DNA of 15,089 nucleotides from CAZWCE01 sp964632505 (lineage in GTDB: Bacteria; Planctomycetota; Planctomycetia; Pirellulales; Thermoguttaceae). The notes under the pieces were generated by a model, which made no database searches, was not told where the DNA came from, and saw only the letters and a program-made list of their open reading frames with translations. The stretch covers positions 1-15,089 of the forward strand of contig CAZWCE010000037.1 in assembly GCA_964632505.1 (NCBI GenBank). Direction: 5' to 3'. Shown in pieces: positions 1 to 8,400 of the stretch; the stretch's first letter is position 1, and each line of letters opens with the position of its first letter. A program made the translations under genes and the position numbers.

Positions 1-450
1 AGGGATTCTCTCTTCCCCTCCAGGCCCGGGCTCCCCCCGTCGCCTGACTTCTTTTCTCAATTCAGCTTTTTCTCAGTAGATAGGTGTCTTGCAGTGTATC
101 ACTGCATCCTGTCTTGATTGACCGCTGTTTTCGTTAATCGCGCTCGGGAATGAGCTTGTGGAGCAACGTGAAATCGGTTGCGATTTCCGTCTTGCCGACC
201 GCGTTTTCGCCCTTGCATACCTTCCCGATTGCTTAGGAAACGCTCAACCTTCAGATTCGTTTTTGAATATCATTGTCGCTCGATGAGTTCTAAATGCTTC
301 AGGCTGCTTTTATCGTAAAGTCCAAGCTGACGGATCCTTCCGAGTACGCTTTTAAAGCATTGTGAAAAAACGATTCTGTAGCCTTATTTCAAGCACTTTT
401 TTATTTGTTTCGTAACGATCAAATTCTGTATTTCAGAAGGGACATTGAAA
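1..450. other. Gene-free left flank
   Basis: No reading frame with plausible composition or a ribosome-binding site was found on either strand. One frame is open from the left edge to about base 117, but its translation resembles no protein I know and may be chance. The segment is rather AT-rich towards its right end and presumably holds the promoter of the DUF1559 gene. I could not pick a convincing -35/-10 pair; TTGTGA at 360-365 has only a poor -10 partner. Confidence 0.6.
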
Positions 451-1413
451 ATGACATCTCACAGAAACGCCTTTACTCTGGTTGAGCTTTTGGTCGTGAT
501 CGCGATCATCGGCATCCTCATCTCACTATTACTACCTGCGGTTCAAGCTGCTCGGGAAGCAGCCCGTCGGATGCAATGCACGAACAATCTCAAGCAACTC
601 GGCATCGCCTTTCACAATTACCATGACACCCACAAGGTATTTCCACCGGCGTACGTCATCCAGCCCGGCGGGGGAGGCGTTCACGGAGAGCCCGACCCCC
701 AGACGCGTGATGCGGGGCCGGGTTGGGGCTGGGGAGCGCTGTTGCTTCCGTTTTTGGAACAGGGGAATGTCCAAGCCGAGTTCGATTTCAATCTTCCTTG
801 CTGGGATCCGGCTCATACCGTCCCCGCAACAAGGGAACTGGATGTCTTCCTTTGTCCCTCGGCGTCGGGATGCCAAGGGCCGATGAAAGTGAAAGATGGC
901 TCGGGAAATGCGATGGCGGAGTTCGGGCGTTCCTGTTATGTCGCGAACGCCGGTCAGGAGGAGCCATGGCTCTACTCGGTCGATCGTTACGAGGGAATCG
1001 CCGACGGGCCGTTGTACCGCAACTCCGCAACGCGCTTTGCCGACGTCACCGACGGCTTGAGCAATACCGTTTTTCTCGGCGAGCATCATCCGGTCCTCAG
1101 CGAGAAGACCTGGGTCGGCGTCGTGCCCGGTGCCATCGTCTGTCCGAAGCCTGAGTTCGCTTTCTCGGTGTGCGAGCCGGCGGCGATCCTGGTGAATGCC
1201 CACAGCGGACCTTGTAGCATCGCGGATCCGCCGACCATTCATCCCCCGAATAGCCCCGCCTGTGCCCCGTGCCAGATGTATGCGGAGCATCCCGGCGGTT
1301 GCAATGTGATGCTCGGTGATGGGAGTGTTCGCTTTGTGACCGAGACGATCCACCAACTGACGTGGGCCGCACTCGCCAGTTCGGCCAAGGGAGAAGTCGT
1401 GGGCGAATACTGA
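451..1413 (+). CDS. DUF1559 family protein with type IV pilin-like N-terminus
   Basis: The product is about 320 residues. It opens with a short basic leader (MTSHRNA) followed by FTLVELLVVIAIIGIL, the prepilin N-methylation/cleavage motif and hydrophobic helix. Next come AAREAARR and TNNLKQLGIAFHNYHD, and near the C-terminus HPGGCNVMLGDGSVRFV, all hallmarks of the DUF1559 (SBP_bac_10-like) family that is massively expanded in Planctomycetes. The family is thought to be membrane-attached or surface-exposed and processed by a prepilin peptidase; its function is unknown. The residue before the cleavage point is Ala (A|FTLVE) rather than the commoner Gly. I chose ATG 451 over the in-frame TTG at 445 because AGAAGG at 435-440 is 10 nt from the ATG but only 4 nt from the TTG. 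A small lipoprotein gene follows on the same strand 147 nt downstream with no terminator seen between, so co-transcription is likely. Confidence 0.95.
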   Translation: MTSHRNAFTLVELLVVIAIIGILISLLLPAVQAAREAARRMQCTNNLKQLGIAFHNYHDTHKVFPPAYVIQPGGGGVHGEPDPQTRDAGPGWGWGALLLPFLEQGNVQAEFDFNLPCWDPAHTVPATRELDVFLCPSASGCQGPMKVKDGSGNAMAEFGRSCYVANAGQEEPWLYSVDRYEGIADGPLYRNSATRFADVTDGLSNTVFLGEHHPVLSEKTWVGVVPGAIVCPKPEFAFSVCEPAAILVNAHSGPCSIADPPTIHPPNSPACAPCQMYAEHPGGCNVMLGDGSVRFVTETIHQLTWAALASSAKGEVVGEY

Positions 1414-1560
1414 ATGACCACGTACATTTCGTTTATTCCGATTCCGAGATAGAACCTCCCCTGCAAACAAACAGGTCTCGAAAGTAGTGGGAATCACTGC
1501 TTTCGGGGCACAATTAGGAATCAGTTATGAACCCTGACATACTTCACCAGGAGATTTGGC

Positions 1561-1914
1561 ATGAGATCAACGGTGCAATTGACACTAATAACCGTCTTCC
1601 TCGGAGGGTTGCTTTCCACTACCGGATGCAGTCCTCCCCAGGTGGAGCCGGAAAACCTTCACTTGATCGCTTCCTTGCGCACGGCGATCTCGGCAAAAAA
1701 CACCGATTGGTTGGAGAAAAACGCCGACATGATCCAGGAGCGTCGCTCGAGTGGCAAAATGGGGAAGGAGGAGTACGAAGCCTTCCGGGCGATCCTCGAG
1801 AAAGCGCGGTCCGGTGACTGGTCGGCAGCCGAAAAGCAAGCACTGGCTTTTCAGAAAGCGCAACGTCCCACCGAACACCAGAAGGAACGTGTTCGCCAAT
1901 ACTGGGAAGAATGA
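1561..1914 (+). CDS. Small putative lipoprotein, function unknown
   Basis: The product is 117 residues. It starts with a signal peptide of lipoprotein type: MRST, a hydrophobic stretch (VQLTLITVFLGGLLS), then TTGC with Cys23 as the likely lipidated residue. The lipobox is not ideal because Thr occupies -3. The mature part is charged and helical-looking (LEKNADMIQERR, EEYEAFRAILEKARSGDW, ending QYWEE) and has no motif I recognise. AGGAG at 1549-1553 lies 7 nt before the ATG, a good ribosome-binding site. Its position just after a DUF1559 gene is a frequent arrangement in Planctomycetes, so it may be exported alongside that product. That functional link is inference. Confidence 0.8.
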   Translation: MRSTVQLTLITVFLGGLLSTTGCSPPQVEPENLHLIASLRTAISAKNTDWLEKNADMIQERRSSGKMGKEEYEAFRAILEKARSGDWSAAEKQALAFQKAQRPTEHQKERVRQYWEE

Positions 1915-2115
1915 ATCATCTGTATTCTCGAAAAGCGAAGGGATTGATAGTTTTAGCGATTGAAGTTTTCGTCTGCTCCTATCGTCGGATAAACGATGGC
2001 GTCTGTTCAGTTTTCGTTCTGGATTCGTCGAAAAAGAAGCATCAGCCAACAGCGGCCTGGAGGATTTTAGACTTCATGATCGAACAGCGTTAAATAGCTG
2101 GGAATATGTTTTGAT

Positions 2116-3054
2116 TCACTCTTGTAGTCCAGGTCGTTTTTCATGATCGGTCTTACCGGTCTCCGGCTCGGCTGGATGATATCGGTGCGCCAGAAAATCA
2201 CCGACGTAAATCATGTATTCGAACGGGAGGTCTTCCTGTTTCACCTCTTGCCGGATCGTGCCGAGTCGACCGGTGATCACTTCCTCCTTGTCGGTGTAGC
2301 CGGCATGCTTCACGATGGCGACGGGGGTTTCCGGCGGATAGTTGACCAGTAGTTTTTCGATGAACTCCGCAAACTCCGTTTTCATCGTGAACAGCGCCAT
2401 CGTGGCCCGATGGGTGGAAAGCTGATCGATCGTGTCGGTCTTGCCGGCCCAGTCGGCCGCGGTCAGAATGACCGACTTGGTCCGATCACTGGTGGTGATG
2501 CCCCGGCATAATGCGGCATTGGCGGCATTGAAGCAGCTCAAGCCGGGAACCACTTCCGGGTCGAGATCCTCGAACTCTTCGAGGCACCAGGCCGAGGGAC
2601 CGTAGATCAACGGATCCCCGCTATCGAGAACCGCCACGGTTTTTCCCTGCGTAACGGCGTCGCGGACCAACTTGGCGAACTCCCTCCGTTTCCGGTGATA
2701 GGTTTCGCATCGTTGCCGCTCTTCGCCTTCCAGGGTTGACGGATCGACCCCATAATAGGGAAATAAACGCCAGTAGCCGTGAATGACTTGTTTGCCATCG
2801 AGGTGTTCCTGAAATTTCTTCTCGATCGATTCCATGCAAAAAACAATATCCGACTTATGGATTGTCTTCAAAGCCCGAAGGGTGATCAGATCGGGATCGC
2901 CGGGTCCCACCCCCACAAGGTAAAATCGTGTCGGTTCCTTCTCTTCTTCATGCCCAATAAGAGAAGAACATTGGAAAACACAGACGAAAAAGAAACCCAA
3001 CGTTGTTAAGACCGTGAAAGAACTCCAATGGAATCGGTGCTTCTCGTGATACAT
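2116..3054 (-). CDS. Membrane-anchored tetrapyrrole (corrin/porphyrin) methylase-like protein
   Basis: The product is about 312 residues. Residues 13-33 form a hydrophobic segment (signal anchor or signal peptide), followed by an acidic linker. From residue 44 the protein matches the SAM-dependent tetrapyrrole methylase fold of the CobA/CbiF/CysG-C class: YLVGVGPGDPDLITLRAL at 45-62, then LDSGDPLIYGPSAW (canonical SGDP), VVPGLSCFNAANAAL (canonical PG-S--A--A) and a C-terminal PVAIVKHAGYTDKEEVITG. Known members methylate uroporphyrinogen III or precorrins in the cytoplasm during sirohaem and cobalamin synthesis. The substrate here cannot be assigned and no other cobalamin gene is nearby. ATG 3054 was chosen over ATG 3060 because GGGAGG at 3061-3066 directly abuts the latter but is 6 nt from the former. 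It starts 58 nt after the stop of the upstream minus-strand DUF1559 gene, so the two probably share a transcript. Confidence 0.85.
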   Translation of the reverse strand: MYHEKHRFHWSSFTVLTTLGFFFVCVFQCSSLIGHEEEKEPTRFYLVGVGPGDPDLITLRALKTIHKSDIVFCMESIEKKFQEHLDGKQVIHGYWRLFPYYGVDPSTLEGEERQRCETYHRKRREFAKLVRDAVTQGKTVAVLDSGDPLIYGPSAWCLEEFEDLDPEVVPGLSCFNAANAALCRGITTSDRTKSVILTAADWAGKTDTIDQLSTHRATMALFTMKTEFAEFIEKLLVNYPPETPVAIVKHAGYTDKEEVITGRLGTIRQEVKQEDLPFEYMIYVGDFLAHRYHPAEPETGKTDHEKRPGLQE

Positions 3055-3112
3055 TTCCATCCTCCCATTATTGAATCAGCCAAAATTAATTGATATCAGA
3101 AATAAGAATCAT

Positions 3113-4156
3113 TCAGAACGCTTCGACGACCTCGCCGCCGTTTCGCGAACCGATAGCCCGCCAGGTATCCAGGTCGATTGTTTCGCTGACAAAACGAACC
3201 GAGCCGTCCACAAAGCCTACATTGACACCACCGGGATGGCGACTCCGAGCCATCTGCCAGAGCGATCGCAGGGGAGCCCACTTGGCGCAGTCCGGAATGC
3301 GTGAATTCGGCTCCCACCAATGATAATAGGCCGTGTAGAGGATGAAGCCGTCCACCCAGCGAGTCGTCCGACGGGGTTGAGAAGCAATCGGCTGGCCGAA
3401 ACGGCTGCACCACTCGACGCTGAGCTTCGGATCGCCACGGCTTCGACCGCCGACGATCACCACGTCTTTGTTCTGCTCGGTCAGCACGGTGCCGGACGAC
3501 ATGTTCGGATCGGGCAGCAAGCTCTCGGAAAATGCCGCCGTTTGACTTGTTCCATCGGTCACCTCGGCGAAACGCACGGCGGAACTGGAATTGAACAGGC
3601 CGTCGGCATCATCGAAGATCGCGGTTCCAGAAGAGGTGGGCGCACTGCGTCCCCAGCAGGCCAGGTAATTCCCGGCCGCCCAGTCCGTCTCGGCACCCGC
3701 CGGCACGACTTTCTCTTGTCTATCGCTGGGACAGTATAAGAATCCGATCTCCTGCGAGACCGGCTCGAGGTTGCTCGGATGGACACCGTAGCCCGGCCCT
3801 CGCTGCGGCGCCCCCTCGTGGCCGTAGAGAGGAACGTCGAGATTCAGCGACTCATAGAGATTGAACTGCTCCATGTAGGGCGTGAGCATCGCCATCGGTC
3901 CCCAGCGATATTGCCAACCGCCGATTTCCTCATATCCTGAACAAGTCTTGCTCGGCGAACCGATGGGAAACTCCTGGTGGCTGTCGTGAAAATTGTGGAG
4001 CGCCAGGGTTACCTGCTTCAGATTGTTCGTGCAACTCATGCGCCGCGCTGCTTCGCGCGCCGCCTGTACCGCCGGCAGCAAAAGTGCGATCAAGATTCCG
4101 ATGATCGCGATGACCACCAAGAGCTCCACCAGCGTGAATCCAAGATGCCTTTTCAT
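3113..4156 (-). CDS. DUF1559 family protein with type IV pilin-like N-terminus (second copy)
   Basis: The product is about 347 residues and starts MKRHLG, then FTLVELLVVIAIIGIL: a classical G|F prepilin cleavage site followed by the hydrophobic helix. AAREAARRMSCTNNLKQV and a C-terminal HPGGVNVGFVDGSVRFVSET complete the DUF1559 signature. It is clearly paralogous to the gene at 451-1413 at both ends, while the middle differs. The frame is open upstream to 4240, but the start at 4156 is preferred. GGGAG at 4164-4168 lies 7 nt before it, the pilin leader is normally short, and a good promoter (-10 at 4212-4217) would place transcription initiation inside the longer version. The role is unknown for the family; an extracytoplasmic, membrane-attached location is expected. 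Confidence 0.94.
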   Translation of the reverse strand: MKRHLGFTLVELLVVIAIIGILIALLLPAVQAAREAARRMSCTNNLKQVTLALHNFHDSHQEFPIGSPSKTCSGYEEIGGWQYRWGPMAMLTPYMEQFNLYESLNLDVPLYGHEGAPQRGPGYGVHPSNLEPVSQEIGFLYCPSDRQEKVVPAGAETDWAAGNYLACWGRSAPTSSGTAIFDDADGLFNSSSAVRFAEVTDGTSQTAAFSESLLPDPNMSSGTVLTEQNKDVVIVGGRSRGDPKLSVEWCSRFGQPIASQPRRTTRWVDGFILYTAYYHWWEPNSRIPDCAKWAPLRSLWQMARSRHPGGVNVGFVDGSVRFVSETIDLDTWRAIGSRNGGEVVEAF

Positions 4157-4211
4157 GTACCGTCTCCCGCAAGATAGTAATACGAATCCGGTATCCGTAA
4201 TACGCCCTTCG

Positions 4212-4240
4212 AGTATAACGCCCCGGTGGACGTCGTTCAA
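4212..4240 (-). promoter_or_regulatory. Sigma-70-type promoter for the DUF1559 / tetrapyrrole methylase pair
   Basis: Read on the minus strand, TTGAAC (4240-4235) is separated by exactly 17 nt from TATACT (4217-4212). This matches the -35 box at 4 of 6 positions and the -10 box at 5 of 6. Transcription would start near 4205, giving a leader of about 50 nt before the ATG at 4156. It is a sequence match only, but spacing and position are right. Confidence 0.5.
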
Positions 4241-4663
4241 GCCCTCGGGTAGTATTCCGAAAAAGAAGAAAAAAGTAGATTCCTCGGCGAAACCCTAGAG
4301 CCGTTTGGGTCTATGCGGGCTCATCTGGAAAAGCTTTGGCCCAGAGTGTGGCGACACAAACCCAGTACCACTGGTCGAGCTTCATCGCGAATAGGATCCG
4401 ATCCCGGATCCATTCCACCGTGGTTTAGTCGGGGCTTGAAATGACGAGGCTTTTGCCCATCCTTCCCATCCTACGCATTTCCTAAAAACGTCACCCCGGC
4501 AACAAACTGTGTACTGAAAAGCGGCTGCTTCCGCCGCTCTAAGTTGAACATTACCTGGGAAGTACCTAATCGCAAATCCTTGCTATGTAAGCACTTATAA
4601 TAATGTTCGAAAAACCTTTCAAATACTTACGTCGATCCGGAATAGTGTACGGATTAACACTTG

Positions 4664-4672
4664 TGATATGAT
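4664..4672 (+). promoter_or_regulatory. Possible extended -10 promoter element
   Basis: TGATATGAT matches the extended -10 form TGnTATAAT with one change. No good -35 box lies upstream, which is tolerable for extended -10 promoters. It could start a transcript through the structured region ending at the T-run at 4882-4887 or the terminator at 5056-5075. This is weak evidence, given mainly because nothing else in the gap would drive rightward transcription. Confidence 0.2.
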
Positions 4673-4806
4673 TTGCCTGGATTTGCACCGTTTTGCACGA
4701 TGAAAATAGTGTTCGCATTTACATAACACCTAAGAGGTAAAAGCGAAAATAGAAGGGAGCCCCCCTTTCGACTTTTTGGGCCCTATATACACCCACCGCG
4801 CCAAAA

Positions 4807-4887
4807 CGCTGAAATCAGCGCAGAGGGTGGTCGGAAAGGAGAAAAGGGTTAAAAGTACCCCTTTTCTCTCTTAAACCTCTGTTTTTT
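4807..4887 (+). ncRNA. Candidate structured RNA or complex terminator
   Basis: Three stems are visible. CGCTGA/TCAGCG (4807-4812 with 4815-4820) forms a tight hairpin. CAGAGG (4821-4826) pairs with CCTCTG (4876-4881), and that outer stem is followed at once by six T residues (4882-4887). Inside it GAGAAAAGGG (4839-4848) pairs perfectly with CCCTTTTCTC (4859-4868) around a 10-nt loop. The outer stem plus T-run has the shape of an intrinsic terminator, and the nested 10-bp stem is longer than a terminator needs. It could be the 3' part of a small RNA or a remnant of a mobile element. No known RNA family was recognised. Confidence 0.3.
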
Positions 4888-4919
4888 CAGGGTTTTCCGG
4901 CGTCCGACTTTCGCGGAAT

Positions 4920-5002
4920 CTTTTGAGACTTTTGATACCTTTTGAGGGTGTTTTCACCAATGGTGGGGTATGGCTTTCCTTCAGAAGTCCTCATAAGTCC
5001 TC
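4920..5002 (+). repeat. Short repeats spaced at about one helical turn
   Basis: CTTTTGA occurs three times at 4920-4926, 4929-4935 and 4939-4945, with starts 9 and 10 bp apart. AAGTCCTC occurs twice at 4985-4992 and 4995-5002, exactly 10 bp apart, and is followed by a further AAGTC. Such phasing puts copies on one face of the helix, as in arrays of protein-binding sites. No known regulator motif is recognised. Confidence 0.4.
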
Positions 5003-5055
5003 GAAAGTCAGACAGCTTTCCACCCGCTGGCGGGACGCCCTCTGGTAGGGATATT

Positions 5056-5075
5056 CGCCTCCACGAGGCGTTTTT
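5056..5075 (+). terminator. Intrinsic terminator
   Basis: A perfect 6-bp stem CGCCTC/GAGGCG with loop CAC is followed directly by five T residues. The T-run lies on the right, so it ends rightward transcripts. No protein gene lies upstream on that strand before base 1914, which suggests an unannotated transcript in the gap. Confidence 0.6.
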
Positions 5076-5138
5076 GGGTTCCTCCAGGATGCGGCAGCTT
5101 CTGAGCGAGCTTCTCCTGGCGCTCGTTCTCGATAGGGT

Positions 5139-5156
5139 TCCGCAGAATTCTGCGGA
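5139..5156. repeat. Perfect 18-bp palindrome
   Basis: TCCGCAGAATTCTGCGGA is its own reverse complement with no central spacer. A spacerless palindrome folds poorly as RNA but suits a dimeric DNA-binding protein. It lies about 190 bp upstream of the SNF2 promoter, so a direct regulatory role there is uncertain. Confidence 0.5.
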
Positions 5157-5325
5157 GGCCTATTCCAGCGGAAAACCGTCTGACGGAATCCCTTGCCCTC
5201 TACTGACTACATCTGCCGCTCGGCGGGAATTCGCGGAAATGGATTCGATTCTTTGGGAAAATACTGAGAGGCGGAATAAGCCGTGAGCTTGTGGGAAGAT
5301 GGAACCGGGCGTTGAGAAATGTTGG

Positions 5326-5363
5326 TACGAAAATGGCGATTGAAATCGCCGCGATATTTCGTA
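5326..5363. promoter_or_regulatory. Dyad overlapping the SNF2 gene promoter (possible operator)
   Basis: TACGAAA (5326-5332) pairs with TTTCGTA (5357-5363), and inside it GGCGATT (5335-5341) pairs with AATCGCC (5344-5350). Two further A-T pairs can join the arms, leaving a GCG bulge at 5351-5353. The centre of the dyad coincides with the -35 box and its right arm touches the -10 box. This suggests an operator at DNA level. It lies upstream of the predicted transcript start, so it would not be part of the mRNA leader. Confidence 0.45.
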
Positions 5364-5367
5364 GAAT
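5340..5367 (+). promoter_or_regulatory. Sigma-70-type promoter of the SNF2 helicase gene
   Basis: TTGAAA (5340-5345) and TAGAAT (5362-5367) each match the consensus at 5 of 6 positions and are separated by 16 nt. Initiation near 5374 would give a leader of about 50 nt before ATG 5424. This is the best promoter match in the window. Confidence 0.55.
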
Positions 5368-5423
5368 GAAAAGGCTGAGCAAGGGATGTTAAATAGCCAA
5401 GATCTATCAACAGGGAGGGCGGC

Positions 5424-8400
5424 ATGGCCAAGAAGAAGCTCGTGGCAAAAACGGTCAGAACGAAGACCAAGCCGAAGCGACCGAAAGCGGCTGTCAAGAA
5501 GAAGAGGCCGGGCGGTAAAAGAAAGAAAACGTCGAAGCAGCGGGCGGCTCGCCCCTCGGTCAAAAAACAGAGCCGATTGACGCTCAAGGATCGATTGTCG
5601 CGAATGACCTATGTACAGGCATGTAAACTTCTGGGCGAGGATGGGGCCGATTTGATTCGGAGGCCATTGCCATTGGACGATTTTCACCCGAGGCGAGACC
5701 TCTATCTCGGCGACGATCTGATGCGTTTCACGATGCGCGATTATTCCGTCTCGGACGAACGGCAAGAGGTGATCGTCTCCATCACGACGATGAAATCCGC
5801 GCCCAGCCGGTTGCACCTCCATTGCTCCTTGTGCTCTTCCGGTGCCGAAACGTCCGTCGCATGTCGACATACCGGGACGGCGATGTCGTTCATCCTCGAG
5901 GAGAAAACGCTGCTCGGGTTGGCGGAAACGCCCGACCTGGAGACTCCCATGGAGCTTCTTTCGGAGAAGCAGCTCGTCCGGCGCGCCTTGCATGAGAGAA
6001 AAGAGCGTTCCAAGTCCGGCGTGTTCCGCGTCAAGAATATCGTCTACGATAAGAAGGGGATCTCCACCGTCGGCAAGCTGCCGAAGTCACCTTGGTCGGA
6101 CTATCTGGTCACCAACCGCGAGACGGGCAAGACCTATCGGGTGGCGCTTCGAGGCACCGAGCGCGGCGAATCGTTTTGCACCTGTCCGGACTTTCGGGCC
6201 AATCGCCTCGGCACCTGCAAGCACATCATGTTCATGCTCCATTGGATCCAGCGGCGTTTTTCCGCGAAGGCGAGAGAGACGCCGCATCGCAACACGGATG
6301 CGCATGTTCACGTCCGCTATGGCGAGGAGTTGACGCTGCACCTGGCACTGCCGGACGAAGTGCTCGAAAAGGCCGCGGTCAAAGGTCGAAAAAGTCAAGA
6401 CCAGAAGCATGCGGCGAAACTCGTGAAAGTGGCCAAACCCTTGCTGGAAGGGCCGATCGACGATGTGCGTGGGCTGATGCGCGCGGTCGATGCGATCGAG
6501 AAACTCGGACAACCGGTCATCATCTATCCCGATGCGGAAGAGGTGATCGAGCGACGTTTGCACGAAGAAAGGATCAAGGACCTCACCGACGCGATCCGGC
6601 GCAATCCGGCGGAGCATCCGTTGCGCACGCAGTTATTGAAAGTGGAGCTGCTTCCGTACCAACTGGACGGAATCGCGTTCGTCGCCGGGAAAGGCCGCGC
6701 CGTATTGGCCGACGACATGGGGCTCGGCAAAACGATTCAAGGAATTGGTGTCGCGGAATTGCTGGCCCGAATGGTCGATATCCGAAAGGTCTTGATCATC
6801 TGTCCGGCCTCGGTCAAATCGCAGTGGCGGAACGAGATTGGCCGCTTCTCCCACCGAACCGCCGAAATCGTGATCGGATCGGCGAAGGAGCGGTATCACC
6901 AATACGACAACGGCGCATTCTTCACGATATGTAACTATGAACAGGTATTGCGCGACATGCAGGCGATCGAACGGGCCGACTGGGATCTGATCATTCTGGA
7001 CGAAGGGCAGCGAATCAAGAACTGGGAGTCGCAGACGGCTAAGGCGGTGAAGTCGCTGAAGTCGACGTTCGCGCTCGTGCTCAGCGGTACACCACTGGAG
7101 AATCGGATCGATGAATTGCTCTCCGTCCTGCAGTTCGTCGACGAGCGGCGTCTGCCTCCGGCTTACCGGTTTTTTCATCGACATCGGATCGTCGATGAAC
7201 GTGGAAAGGTCAAGGGCTACAAGCGACTCGACGATCTTCGGGAGCAGTTGAATCCCGTGCTGCTGCGCCGTACCCGAGCCTCCGTTCTGATGGATCTGCC
7301 CGAAAGGACCACGGAGATCGTTCGGGTCCCGCAAACCGCGGAGCAGATGGAGATCCATGATTCCAATATGCGAATCGTGGCACAAATCGCGCGCAAGCCC
7401 TATTTCACGGAGATCGATCTGCGGCGATTGCAGATGGCGCTGCAAGCGGCACGCATGGCCTGCGACAGCACATTTCTCGTGAACAAGGAGACTCCGGCCT
7501 ATTCCGGGAAGCTGGAGCGATTCCGACAAGTCGTCCAGGATCTGTTCGCCGAGCCGGATCGCAAGGCCGTGTTGTTTTCGGAATGGACGACCATGCTCGA
7601 TCTGATCGAACCGATCCTCGCAAAAGAAAAGCTGGATTATGTGCGGCTCGATGGAAGTGTTCCGCAGAAAAAGCGACAGCAGTTGGTTGCGCAATTCCAC
7701 GACGATCCGGATATCCGTCTCTTTTTGACGACGAACGCGGGCGCTGTCGGCTTGAATCTCCAGGCGGCCGATACGGTGATCAACATGGATCTTCCATGGA
7801 ATCCGGCGGTGCTCGAACAGCGGATCGGGCGTGCCCATCGCATGGGGCAGCAGCGCAATGTGCAGGTGTTTCTTTTCGTGACGGACGATTCGATCGAAGA
7901 GAACATGCTGGGGACGCTTTCGGCGAAACACGATCTCTCGGAAGCGGCACTCGATATGGATTCGGAGGTCTCGACCGTGCAGTTCGAAAGTGGGGTCGAA
8001 GAGATGCGACGGCGACTGGAGGTCTTGCTCGGTGCCAAGCCGCCCGCCCCGGTCGACGCCTCGCAAGGCCTGCAAATGCAAGAGCAAACGATGGGGAGCC
8101 CCGTGAGAAGTGAACGGATCGCCAGTACCGGAGGCGAATTGGCCGCATCGTTGATGAAATTCGCCGGGGAGCTGTTCGGGGAGGAAGCGGTGTCCCGAGT
8201 CGTGACGTCGTTGGCGGAAGGGAGCCCCTCAGGGGATAACGGAGACGGAACCGATTCGAAACAAACCGATCCGATTCGTACGATCGCGACGAATGTCGGC
8301 AACCGGCTGGCCTCCTGCGTCGAGGAGCAGGAGAACGGTGAATCGCGTCTGTCGATTCCTATTCCGGATCCGGATACGATTCGCCACCTCGCGAACGGCC

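Larger units (their letters stand above)
5023..5226. repeat. Cluster of six short GC-rich stem-loops
   Basis: Six inverted repeats follow one another in about 200 bp: CCCGC/GCGGG (5023-5034), CGCCTC/GAGGCG (5056-5070), GAGCGAGC/GCTCGTTC with one G-T pair (5103-5128), an 18-bp palindrome (5139-5156), CCGTC/GACGG (5176-5186) and CCGC/GCGG (5216-5226). The density is higher than in the other gaps of this window. It may be an interspersed repeat, a structured RNA or the relic of a small mobile element. No terminal repeats or target duplication were found. Confidence 0.4.
4241..5423. other. 1.2-kb gene-free, hairpin-rich intergenic region
   Basis: No convincing coding sequence is present. The largest frame (4942-5286, +, TTG start) has no ribosome-binding site and runs through several palindromes. 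The left part has small hairpins at 4362-4374 (CCAGT/ACTGG), 4394-4411 (GGATCCG/CGGATCC), 4415-4423 (CCAC/GTGG) and 4520-4538 (AGCGGC/GCCGCT). The middle has a nested stem with a T-run (4807-4887) and short phased repeats (4920-5002). The right part has six consecutive GC-rich stem-loops (5023-5226) and a dyad over the SNF2 promoter (5326-5363). The stronger elements have separate entries. No tRNA-like or recognised riboswitch structure was seen. Confidence 0.6.

Noticed and set aside
532..1497. Open frame of 321 codons on the minus strand
   Set aside because: It lies antisense to the DUF1559 gene, whose motifs are unmistakable. The translation is rich in Arg/His and lacks any domain.
4520..4538. 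Hairpin AGCGGC/GCCGCT considered as a leftward terminator
   Set aside because: On the minus strand it is followed by only four T residues and no leftward gene ends there, so I left it as a simple hairpin.
4942..5286. Open frame of 114 codons on the plus strand in the hairpin-rich gap
   Set aside because: TTG start, no ribosome-binding site, and the frame crosses a terminator and five other inverted repeats. Kept only as a possible repeat element.
4241..5423. tRNA, riboswitch, group I or group II intron in the long gap
   Set aside because: No cloverleaf with a GGTTCGA-type arm, no domain V-like hairpin and no recognised riboswitch core were seen despite the many hairpins.
6633..8087. Open frame of 484 codons on the minus strand
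   Set aside because: Antisense to the SNF2 helicase core, where every helicase motif is in place on the plus strand. Long antisense frames are expected in this codon usage.
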